From Cellulophaga baltica (GTDB taxonomy: Bacteria > Bacteroidota > Bacteroidia > Flavobacteriales > Flavobacteriaceae): a stretch of DNA of 64,000 bases. This document shows, piece after piece, positions 17,055-24,409 of the stretch. Every line of letters starts with the position of its first letter. Positions within the stretch are counted from its first letter, which is position 1. The DNA lies in assembly GCF_900102165.1 (NCBI RefSeq), contig NZ_FNBD01000007.1:186001-250000 (forward strand), given 5' to 3'. The notes under the pieces were generated by a model that did no database searches, was not told the DNA's origin, and worked only from the letters and a program-made list of their open reading frames with translations. A program made the translations under genes and the position numbers.

Positions 17055-17062
17055 TATCTTTG
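17055..17062 (+). promoter_or_regulatory. Candidate -7 element for EndoU-like gene
   Basis: TATCTTTG matches TAnnTTTG and lies 27 bases before the TTG start at 17090, giving a short leader. No clean -33 TTG is found at 18-20 bases. Confidence 0.4.
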
Positions 17063-17066
17063 TATT

Positions 17067-17077
17067 AGACACAAGCT
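17067..17077. repeat. Left arm of inverted repeat flanking the EndoU-like gene
   Basis: AGACACAAGCT here pairs with AGCTTGTGCCT at 17752-17762 (10 of 11 bases complementary). The arms sit just outside both ends of the EndoU-like frame. They could mark a cassette boundary or be chance. Confidence 0.4.
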
Positions 17078-17089
17078 CAAAAATCAAGG

Positions 17090-17749
17090 TTGGAATTTCA
17101 ATATTATATTCACGAAGATACATTTAGCACGAACAAACAAGGTTTGAAAGTTGGTACTACAATATCAAAGGTTCCTACCATTTACCAAATCAAATACTCA
17201 GAAGATAAAGATGACGGACCTTTTAAAGATATTCCAAGTCTTCGAAAAGAATCCAAAATCTTTCAACAACTTCTAATAACAAATCCAAAAAGAGCTCAAC
17301 AGATTTGTTTAGAAAAGAATATCCACGAAGTAAAAAATTTCATTATTACAGATGAAAACAAAAGTGTTTCACCTGATTTTATAGAATTGTTAGAGCATTG
17401 TAGTAAAGGAAAAATTAAAAATGGATTAATAACTGGAATTCATTTTTACGATAAAGAAGTAGTGAAAATTAAAAAAATTCTGAAAAAAAATAAGTTCGGA
17501 GTGTTTGAAGCAAAGATAGAGTATTATGACTCTGAAATGAATAGATGGACAAGAAAGGAAAAACCTAGCACCTTCTTCCCTTCAACATGGACCTACAATC
17601 AGTTATTCCATGAATGTTTATTTGCAGTAAAAAATAAAAATAAAAAGTTTGGGACTTTAAACGTTTACAGGTCTAAAATGGAATCTGGAATAAAAGTAGA
17701 AATTATAATTAAAAACGGACTGCTTAAATCAATTTATCCCTTGATATAA
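17090..17749 (+). CDS. Bacterial EndoU-type nuclease domain protein
   Basis: A 219-residue protein that must start at TTG 17090: the frame opens at 17069 after a TAG and has no ATG before the conserved part. Residues about 105-219 match the bacterial EndoU fold known from polymorphic and contact-dependent toxins: a His-bearing LITGIHFYD segment, KFGVFEAKIEYYD, the signature KPSTFFPSTWTYNQLFHE and a C-terminal ESGIKVEII...GLLKSIYP strand. The first 100 residues are unrecognised. There is no signal peptide, no long secretion module and no obvious immunity gene beside it. AT-richer than its neighbours; probably acquired. Confidence 0.7.
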   Translation: MEFQYYIHEDTFSTNKQGLKVGTTISKVPTIYQIKYSEDKDDGPFKDIPSLRKESKIFQQLLITNPKRAQQICLEKNIHEVKNFIITDENKSVSPDFIELLEHCSKGKIKNGLITGIHFYDKEVVKIKKILKKNKFGVFEAKIEYYDSEMNRWTRKEKPSTFFPSTWTYNQLFHECLFAVKNKNKKFGTLNVYRSKMESGIKVEIIIKNGLLKSIYPLI

Positions 17750-17751
17750 AA

Positions 17752-17762
17752 AGCTTGTGCCT
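17752..17762. repeat. Right arm of inverted repeat flanking the EndoU-like gene
   Basis: AGCTTGTGCCT begins 3 bases after the EndoU-like stop and is the inverted partner of 17067-17077. It lacks a long stem or a U-tract, so it is not a convincing terminator. Confidence 0.4.
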
Positions 17763-17830
17763 TACAATATCTATGAAGCAATACAGATTATGGTGTTTAA
17801 TTTAATGTTTTACGTACATTTACTACGTCT

Positions 17831-17851
17831 GCAAAATCTTCCCGATTTTGC
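17831..17851. other. Short perfect hairpin in the 17750-18027 gap
   Basis: GCAAAATC and GATTTTGC form an 8-base-pair stem with a 5-base loop. A second small stem (GGAAAC/GTTTCC, 17905-17922) follows. Neither has a U-tract. No credible gene is seen in 17763-18027; the small frames on the minus strand there have no family features. Confidence 0.35.
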
Positions 17852-18027
17852 TCTGGAAACTAAAAATAAATCAAAACAAAAAAGCTTTTGATAAGTGCTA
17901 AAGCGGAAACGAAACAGTTTCCTTGCCCCCGCACTACTCATAGCTGTAGTTTTATCGAATAAATCAAGATCACAATTTCTCATAAATACAGAAAGGCGCA
18001 TGTAGACCCTTTCTTTTAAGTTTTTCT

Positions 18028-19122
18028 ATGGCAGCATTATTTATTCTAGGCATATTTTTAGTATTCATAGTATTTCTAGTTTGGCTTGTATTAAAACGTA
18101 CTAAAATAGCCGCTAAACCTCCTGAACTTATCATTGGTTCTGTATATATATTTACACTCTTCTTATTTCTCATTGGCTTTTTATTTCATAGCAATCCATA
18201 TTACAAAGCTGTAGATCCTGTAGATGGAGAATGCTACAACCCTTTCTCGGAGCAACACATACTCACCCTAATATTTTATTTTATAGCCTATAATAGTTCA
18301 CTTTTTTTGGTGTGGACAAGAAGTAAAAAATTACCTCCTTTAAGTTTAGTACTTGCTATGATATTCATCCTAATAGGAATTGTATTGAATCTCGTTATTA
18401 TATACCAAACCTCAACACACGATACCACTAGCTTAGATATATATATAAGTGATACGGAACACATCTTACTACTATTTGCCCCAGTTGCAGCCTTGTGTGT
18501 GGGTATACTTCTAATATATAAAGTACTTACGGAACAGCTTACAGAAACCGCAGATAGAACTTATGCTAATCCTTATCTACACAAAATTCAGGATTTCCTA
18601 TTACATAAGAGCAGGAATCCGCTTTGGATACTTGTATTCCTATTTCCTGTATTTATTATTTGTACGCTAGTACTTATTTTATTTGGCCAAGCTCCTGATG
18701 CTCTTATTAAGGTATTTACAGAAACTACCACTTGGAAACTATCGCAACAAATGCATCCACCAGTCTTAGATCATAAAGGACATTATTTATGTACCGTAGC
18801 CGCTTCTGGCCATCCTACAATTGTAAAACCGATTAGATTAGGTCAGCGCAATGGCAGGCCCATCATTGTAAATAGACAATTACTCATTGCGAATGCTTTT
18901 GAGGAAATGATTCAAGATTTCTCCCCAAAACTACACCACATGATTCGTAAAAAATATGACCGATATGGGTATAACCTTTCAACAAAAATAAATACTCCAA
19001 GCTTATCAAGTATCACCTATGTGGCTATGAAACCTTTAGAATGGTTTTTTCTAATAAACTTATATCTCTTTTGTCACAAACCGGAATTAAAAATTAAACA
19101 GCAGTATACCTTGAAACTATAA
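18028..19122 (+). CDS. Multi-pass membrane protein, DUF6688-like
   Basis: A 364-residue protein with hydrophobic helices near residues 3-23, 36-54, 75-95, 105-130, 145-168 and 197-222, then a hydrophilic C-terminal domain. The C-terminal block HYLCTVAASGHPTIVKPIRL, followed by RPIIVNRQLLIANAFEEMI, is distinctive and resembles uncharacterised DUF6688 proteins, an assignment from memory of the motif and not a search. The start at 18028 is the ATG giving a hydrophobic N-terminus at once. No operon partner is evident: the EndoU-like gene ends 278 bases upstream and the next gene starts 131 bases downstream. Confidence 0.6.
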   Translation: MAALFILGIFLVFIVFLVWLVLKRTKIAAKPPELIIGSVYIFTLFLFLIGFLFHSNPYYKAVDPVDGECYNPFSEQHILTLIFYFIAYNSSLFLVWTRSKKLPPLSLVLAMIFILIGIVLNLVIIYQTSTHDTTSLDIYISDTEHILLLFAPVAALCVGILLIYKVLTEQLTETADRTYANPYLHKIQDFLLHKSRNPLWILVFLFPVFIICTLVLILFGQAPDALIKVFTETTTWKLSQQMHPPVLDHKGHYLCTVAASGHPTIVKPIRLGQRNGRPIIVNRQLLIANAFEEMIQDFSPKLHHMIRKKYDRYGYNLSTKINTPSLSSITYVAMKPLEWFFLINLYLFCHKPELKIKQQYTLKL

Positions 19123-19253
19123 AAGCATAAGCGCGCAACCTTAAAAAGGGAAACCTTCTGCATTTTAGGCAGTAATATAAACTAAGCGTATATTTACTCT
19201 GATCTGATGTGCCTTAGAAAACCCCGATCTTTATTGCCTTAAAATATAAAACC

Positions 19254-20081
19254 ATGAAATACCTATTATCTTTTCTTTTTGCTGCTGCCATTATTCTTCT
19301 ATTCTCCTTTAATAAATTTTCTGATGCCGGTGAGATCAGTTGGAATAAAATTGATGAAGGTTTATACTATGCCGAATACGATGCTCCAAAAAAATCTAGC
19401 CTTGGAGACAGTAAAATCAATATTTTAAAGATTTCTCGAAAATTATACAACCTTAATTTACTGAGCGCCAAAGAAAATGGGGAACGCATTAAAACGGCTA
19501 AAAAGTGGGCACAAGATAAAAATCAAATTGCAGTTATTAATGCCGGTATGTATATGCAAGATTTCGCTACGAATGTGGGCTTTATGAAAAATTTTGATTT
19601 TACAAATAATGGGCGATTAAACAAAGATAATACAATTGCTGCTTTCAACCGAAAAAACGATAGTGTTCCTGAGTTTCAGATTATTGACAGAACCTGTCAG
19701 AACTGGGATGAACTAAAAGATCAATACAACTCTTATACACAATCTATCCGCATGGTAGATTGCAATCAGAAAAATAAATGGGGACAGCAATCTAAAAAAT
19801 GGAGCATGGTGGTTATCGGAAAAGATAAGGAAGGCAATGCCCTTTTTATATTTACACGCTCTCCATATTCCGTTCATGATTTTATTAATATCCTCTTGAA
19901 TTCTTCTTTGGAAGTATACAATTTAATGTATTTAGAAGGCGGCCCCGAAGCATCATTCTACATGAACCATAATGAAACTAAAGTAGAAAAAATGGGAAGC
20001 TACGAAACTGGCTTTAATGAAAATGATGATAACAACGTATTCTGGTCTATTCCAAATGCTATTGGAATTAGCAAAAAGTAA
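19254..20081 (+). CDS. Phosphodiester glycosidase family protein (NAGPA-like, exported)
   Basis: A 275-residue protein with a signal peptide or N-terminal anchor (YLLSFLFAAAIILLFSFN). It has the fold markers of the phosphodiester-glycosidase/DUF2233 family: QIAVINAGMYMQD in the first half, FIFTRSPYSVHDFI, and the C-terminal glycine-rich MYLEGGPEASFYM. Relatives include the enzyme that uncovers mannose 6-phosphate and bacterial exopolysaccharide-related proteins. The substrate here is unknown. It is followed 78 bases later by a small lipoprotein gene on the same strand. Confidence 0.8.
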   Translation: MKYLLSFLFAAAIILLFSFNKFSDAGEISWNKIDEGLYYAEYDAPKKSSLGDSKINILKISRKLYNLNLLSAKENGERIKTAKKWAQDKNQIAVINAGMYMQDFATNVGFMKNFDFTNNGRLNKDNTIAAFNRKNDSVPEFQIIDRTCQNWDELKDQYNSYTQSIRMVDCNQKNKWGQQSKKWSMVVIGKDKEGNALFIFTRSPYSVHDFINILLNSSLEVYNLMYLEGGPEASFYMNHNETKVEKMGSYETGFNENDDNNVFWSIPNAIGISKK

Positions 20082-20159
20082 ACCATACACAGCATGACCA
20101 CCATTTATGTTAAGTGCATAACTATTTAATGAACCACAACTACAACTACAAACTACCCT

Positions 20160-20741
20160 ATGAAATATAAAATAGCTGTTTTTTGCTTCGTTAGTTTTCT
20201 TTTTTTTAGTTGTACCACCAAAAATAAAACCTTCCATGCTCCTGAGATAGGATGGACTATTAATTTAATTGATGCTTGGGACATTGAAAGTACTAGAAAA
20301 GTAGATCAAGATATTCATGAAGGTTTAGCTCTTATTGAAAATTCGGGAGAAAGTGTCTATGTTAGTGGAAAAGAAATAGGCCTCTTTGTGCTTCGATCTG
20401 ATGAAATAACAAAATTTCAAGCAACCATCATTCCTTTTGAAGAAACCTGTGAAAACGAATGGAATGATAAGTACCCACAGATAAAAAATGTTATTTATTC
20501 TATTTTTGCCTCTCAAGGCGTACAAGCAGATTCTACTTCAAGTAAAGAAACCATAGATAATGTAGCTTTTGAAGTGTTCAACATCAAACTGTCACAAAAC
20601 GGTAGTACGCTTATGGAACAAAACATGTATAGAACGTACATTAATGGTTATGATTTTATCATCAATATGAGTCACAATAGTATTAACGATAAAAATGCTA
20701 TGTTAGCAACATTAAGAGCCTCAAAATTTGATAAAAAGTAG
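20160..20741 (+). CDS. Uncharacterised lipoprotein
   Basis: A 193-residue protein with lipobox FLFFSC (Cys18) followed by a soluble domain. Features are an early GWTINLIDAWDIES segment, a central ENEWNDKYPQIKNVIYSIFA and an end NMSHNSINDKNAMLATLRAS that resembles PsbP-like or DUF-type beta-sheet proteins measuring stress-induced peptides. I do not recognise the family with confidence. It is co-oriented with the phosphodiester glycosidase upstream and ends about 100 bases before the small His/Cys protein gene. Confidence 0.7.
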   Translation: MKYKIAVFCFVSFLFFSCTTKNKTFHAPEIGWTINLIDAWDIESTRKVDQDIHEGLALIENSGESVYVSGKEIGLFVLRSDEITKFQATIIPFEETCENEWNDKYPQIKNVIYSIFASQGVQADSTSSKETIDNVAFEVFNIKLSQNGSTLMEQNMYRTYINGYDFIINMSHNSINDKNAMLATLRASKFDKK

Positions 20742-20816
20742 ATCTTGCTAAAACTTAACAAAAAGTTAAAGAATTGCAATATGAGCTATAAAGTTTTTCT
20801 GTGTTGATTTGTTTTT

Positions 20817-20824
20817 TAGATTTG
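20817..20824 (+). promoter_or_regulatory. Candidate -7 element before metal-uptake locus
   Basis: TAGATTTG fits TAnnTTTG and lies 20 bases before the ATG at 20844, giving a very short leader. The -33 position is T-rich (GTTTTTC) without an exact TTG, compatible with a weak or regulated promoter. Confidence 0.45.
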
Positions 20825-20843
20825 CGGCTAGCTATCGCTAAAA

Positions 20844-21185
20844 ATGAAAAAGACAAATTACATTTCTAAAGCACTAACAGCAGTATTTCTACTGTTGTTT
20901 ATGATGTTGCCTTTAGCCATTCAATTTGTACATTCTTTTGAAAATCATGAGCATACTACCTGTAAAGATCAGGATAACCAAAAAACTCATATTCACCAGA
21001 AATCTCTTGATTGTCACATTTGCGACTTCCACTTCTTTTCATTCTCCTATGATATTTCATCCTATCCAGAGTTTGTAAAAACTGCTTTTTCTTTAAAAGC
21101 AACTACTAGTTTTGCAACTCAATTTATCAATACTTTCTTTAACAACAACACCTCATTAAGGGGTCCTCCTAGTTTTCTTGCTTAA
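20844..21185 (+). CDS. Small His/Cys-rich exported protein upstream of TonB receptor
   Basis: A 113-residue protein with an N-terminal hydrophobic helix (about residues 9-28) and then a dense set of possible metal ligands: ENHEHTTC, THIHQKSLDCHICDFHF. The C-terminus is LRGPPSFLA, a tail I associate with small proteins placed before TonB receptors in flavobacteria. Like DUF2946-type proteins it probably binds copper or zinc at the envelope. It precedes the TonB receptor by 40 bases and should be co-transcribed. The function is inferred. Confidence 0.65.
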   Translation: MKKTNYISKALTAVFLLLFMMLPLAIQFVHSFENHEHTTCKDQDNQKTHIHQKSLDCHICDFHFFSFSYDISSYPEFVKTAFSLKATTSFATQFINTFFNNNTSLRGPPSFLA

Positions 21186-21225
21186 TTTAAAAAACATATT
21201 TTTTAAAATTTAATCAAGAATCTTT

Positions 21226-23625
21226 ATGCGCATTTATGCACTGATGGTACTGCTATTATGCAGCTTACCTTCATTTTCGCAAATCTGCAATAATACACTA
21301 TCTGGTAAAGTAATAGACTTACATGACGGTACCGCTCTAGTTGGGGCGATGATTATTATTGCAGGATCAGAACAAACTGTAGTCACTGATATTAATGGAA
21401 ATTTTAGCATCCAAAATCTATGTGACCAAACCTACGCTATTCAAATTTCACATCCCTATTGTTTGACAAGTGGTCATAAAATAAAAGTGGATGGAAATAC
21501 GATTAAGACCTTTCAACTAGAGCACCATTTGGAAGCCTTAAATGAAATAGTCCTGAAAGGGCATGCCCAAAATAAAAAATCTAATACCCTAGCTCAAAAT
21601 ACTTTAAGTGGGAAAAAGATTGAACAATTTAGCAGTGGCTCCTTGGGTGATGCTTTAAATAGTTTGTCTGGAGTAAGCTCTTTAAATACAGGAAGTACCA
21701 TTGTAAAACCTATAATCAATGGTTTACACAGCAGCCGCGTGATCCTAATCAATAATGGAGTGCGTATGGAAGATCAAGAATGGGGGGTAGAACATGCTCC
21801 AAATATTGATATAAATACTGCCGAAAATATAACCGTACTAAAAGGAGCCAGTGCCATACAATACGGTGGTGATGCTATTGCGGGTGTTATAGTAACAGCA
21901 CCAGAAAAGATATTTATTAAAGATAGCCTTTATGGCAAAACATTGCTTTCCGCTAGCTCTAATGGAAGAGGTTCTACACTAACTTCTAAGCTCACAAAAA
22001 GCGACGACAACGGGTGGTTCAGCACATTACAAGGAACCATTAAACGCTATGGCGATTTTGAAGCCCCCGAGTATGTTTTGAGTAACACGGGAACTTTTGA
22101 ACGCAATGCGTCTGTACGGGTAGGCTTTAATAAGTTCAATTACGGTATTGAAGGTTATTATTCTTTTTACAAAAATGAAATAGGAATATTAGCCGCATCA
22201 CATATTGGTGGCGCTGAAGATCAAGTTAGAGCTATAAACAGCACTATTCCTTTGGTACTTAATGATTTTACCTATGCTATTACGTACCCGAAACAAGACA
22301 TTACACATCATTTGGCGCGTATAAAAGCTTTTAAAAAGTTTAACGGTTTTGGAAAAGTAAATCTTCAATATGATTTTCAGCAAAATCAAAGATTGGAATA
22401 TGACATTCGTGTTGGAGATGATTCGGATACTCCGTCCTTAGACTTAGTACTGAAAACACATACCCTATTAGTAGATATTGATAGTAACTTATCTGAAAAC
22501 ATCTCTATAAAGTCAGGTTTCATGGCTAGGTATCAGGATAATTTTGCAGATCCGTCTACTGGTGTTCGAAGGTTAATTCCTGATTATGAGAAATATGACT
22601 TAGGAGTTTATGGCATTAGCACTGTTCAATTACAAGATAATTGGTTATTAGAAGCGGGAGCAAGATTTGATTTTACCTACATGGATGTTTTCAAATTTTA
22701 CAGGACCTCCTTTTGGGAATCAAGAAATTATGCTGCCCTATTTCCTGAAATAGTCGTGGAAGAATATGACAATCAGTTGCTAACAAATCCTCAATATAAT
22801 TTTTTCAATGCATCAGGAACAGTAGGCTCTACCTACTCTTTCAACGATAAGCTTAAATTGTTTTTTAATTACTCTTTGGCCTCACGGGTGCCCAACCCTT
22901 CTGAATTGTTCAGCGAAGGTTTGCACCATTCCGCTTCCAGAATTGAGTTAGGAGATTTGAGCTTCAAAAGCGAAATTGCGAACAAAGTTGCACTAACCTT
23001 ACAAAAAGAAGGAACTGTTTTCGGGTTTTCAATTCAACCTTTTATAAATAACATCCATGACTTTATTGTAATAGAACCCACTAAAGTAGAGCAAACGATA
23101 AGAGGAAATTTTCAAGTGTGGGAATACCGGCAAACCAATGCGCAGTTACTAGGTATAGACATTGACGCTACTTATGCACTTAGTTCTCATGTTAATTTCA
23201 ACCATCAATTTTCTTTAGTAAAAGGTTATGATCGCCAGGGTGGCGGTGCTTTAATTAGTATGCCTCCGGTGAATACTACCAATGAAATTACGTATGAGAA
23301 TCCTAAGGCAAATAATTTAAAGCTAGCCCTGCAAAGCACGTATGCTTTTCGTCAAAATGAATATCCAAATACCAATTTTGAAGTATACATTGCTCAATCA
23401 GAATCTTTTGAATTGGTAGATGTTAGCACTCCGCCTGAAGCGTATCACCTTTTAAATTTTAGGTCCAGCATAGCTGTTCCAATCACTGAAAAATCTAACC
23501 TAAGTGTAGGCTTCAATGTTACAAACCTTTTAAATACCCGATACAGAAATTACCTCAATAGCCTGCGGTATTACGCCGATGATTTGGGGAGAAACTTTTT
23601 ATTCAATCTTAAATTTAATTATTAA
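21226..23625 (+). CDS. TonB-dependent outer-membrane receptor
   Basis: A 799-residue receptor with a signal peptide (MVLLLCSLPSFSQ), then a carboxypeptidase-like regulatory domain (LSGKVIDLHDGTALVGAMII, about residues 23-95), a plug (SGSLGDALNSLSGVSSLNTG to EWGVEHAPNIDINTAENITV) and a 22-strand barrel ending in LNTRYRNYLNSLRYYADDLG and FLFNLKFNY with an aromatic C-terminus. The His-rich protein before it and a lipoprotein after it suggest a metal ion or metal complex as substrate rather than a glycan, since there is no SusD partner. The transported ligand is inference. Confidence 0.92.
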   Translation: MRIYALMVLLLCSLPSFSQICNNTLSGKVIDLHDGTALVGAMIIIAGSEQTVVTDINGNFSIQNLCDQTYAIQISHPYCLTSGHKIKVDGNTIKTFQLEHHLEALNEIVLKGHAQNKKSNTLAQNTLSGKKIEQFSSGSLGDALNSLSGVSSLNTGSTIVKPIINGLHSSRVILINNGVRMEDQEWGVEHAPNIDINTAENITVLKGASAIQYGGDAIAGVIVTAPEKIFIKDSLYGKTLLSASSNGRGSTLTSKLTKSDDNGWFSTLQGTIKRYGDFEAPEYVLSNTGTFERNASVRVGFNKFNYGIEGYYSFYKNEIGILAASHIGGAEDQVRAINSTIPLVLNDFTYAITYPKQDITHHLARIKAFKKFNGFGKVNLQYDFQQNQRLEYDIRVGDDSDTPSLDLVLKTHTLLVDIDSNLSENISIKSGFMARYQDNFADPSTGVRRLIPDYEKYDLGVYGISTVQLQDNWLLEAGARFDFTYMDVFKFYRTSFWESRNYAALFPEIVVEEYDNQLLTNPQYNFFNASGTVGSTYSFNDKLKLFFNYSLASRVPNPSELFSEGLHHSASRIELGDLSFKSEIANKVALTLQKEGTVFGFSIQPFINNIHDFIVIEPTKVEQTIRGNFQVWEYRQTNAQLLGIDIDATYALSSHVNFNHQFSLVKGYDRQGGGALISMPPVNTTNEITYENPKANNLKLALQSTYAFRQNEYPNTNFEVYIAQSESFELVDVSTPPEAYHLLNFRSSIAVPITEKSNLSVGFNVTNLLNTRYRNYLNSLRYYADDLGRNFLFNLKFNY

Positions 23626-23645
23626 TCTATTCAAAAAAAAGTACA

Positions 23646-24200
23646 ATGAAAACAATCAAAACATTAAGTTTAGCAGTAGTAGCAGCATTATCATTTGCAT
23701 CATGCTCCGATGATGATGATACTCCAGAAATTGTTAATGAGGAAGAAGTAATTACTACCATGACCGTAACATTAACGCCAACTGATGATAGTGAAACCAT
23801 TACCTTACAATCTAGAGATTTAGATGGTGACGGATCAGATGCTCCCGTAATTACCGTATCCGGAAATTTAGTTTCCGGAACAACCTATAATGGTGCTATC
23901 GTTTTATTAAATGAAACAGAGAGTCCTGCAGAAGATATTACGGAAGAAGTAGCAGACGAAAGTGACGAGCACCAATTTTTCTATACGATAAGTTCTGGAC
24001 TTGATGCCACAACCGAGTATACTAGTTTTGATGAAGATGGAAATCCATTGGGAACAACCTTTATCTTAACTGCTGGTGCCGCAAGCTCAGGAACTTTAAC
24101 CTTCACACTGCGTCATGAACCTACAAAACCAAACGATGGTATTGAAAGTGCAGGAGGAGAAACTGATATTTTAGTATCTTTTGACGTATCTGTAGAATAA
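23646..24200 (+). CDS. Acidic lipoprotein associated with TonB receptor
   Basis: A 184-residue protein with lipobox LSFASC (Cys20) and a run of Asp straight after it (SDDDDTPEI), typical of flavobacterial surface lipoproteins. The body is a beta-rich acidic domain (TMTVTLTPTDDSETITLQS, then GTLTFTLRHEPTKPND). Relatives in similar loci are loosely called type 1 periplasmic-binding-fold proteins, a label of uncertain worth. The gene is 20 bases after the receptor and before a strong terminator, so it closes the operon. A ligand-capture role on the surface is inferred. Confidence 0.7.
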   Translation: MKTIKTLSLAVVAALSFASCSDDDDTPEIVNEEEVITTMTVTLTPTDDSETITLQSRDLDGDGSDAPVITVSGNLVSGTTYNGAIVLLNETESPAEDITEEVADESDEHQFFYTISSGLDATTEYTSFDEDGNPLGTTFILTAGAASSGTLTFTLRHEPTKPNDGIESAGGETDILVSFDVSVE

Positions 24201-24216
24201 GTATCCTTTAAGATTT

Positions 24217-24260
24217 TAAAAATGCACTTTATAGCTGGTCTATAAAGTGCATTTTTTTTT
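24217..24260 (+). terminator. Rho-independent terminator after metal-uptake operon
   Basis: A 14-base-pair perfect stem (AATGCACTTTATAG with CTATAAAGTGCATT, loop CTGGT) is followed by a run of T. It is placed 20 bases after the lipoprotein stop. Confidence 0.9.
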
Positions 24261-24409
24261 GGTAACCTTCGAGGAAAAATAAAACTAGCTTTTAAGCTTA
24301 AAAATCCTTGAGCTTCAGTTGTAAATTCCCTATTTTTAGAGGAGCCAAAAATTATAGACCACTTGTCTTTTGAGTAGTTTACTAAACGTCTTAATTCAAA
24401 CATACCACA

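Noticed and set aside
17090-17749. Contact-dependent inhibition (CDI) locus
   Set aside because: There is no CdiA/CdiB-like or type VI/IX secretion module and no immunity gene; only the nuclease domain is present.
17810-18173. Two minus-strand frames of 63-67 codons in the gap before the DUF6688-like gene
   Set aside because: Basic, low-complexity products overlapping the start of a better gene; no motif, no conserved spacing.
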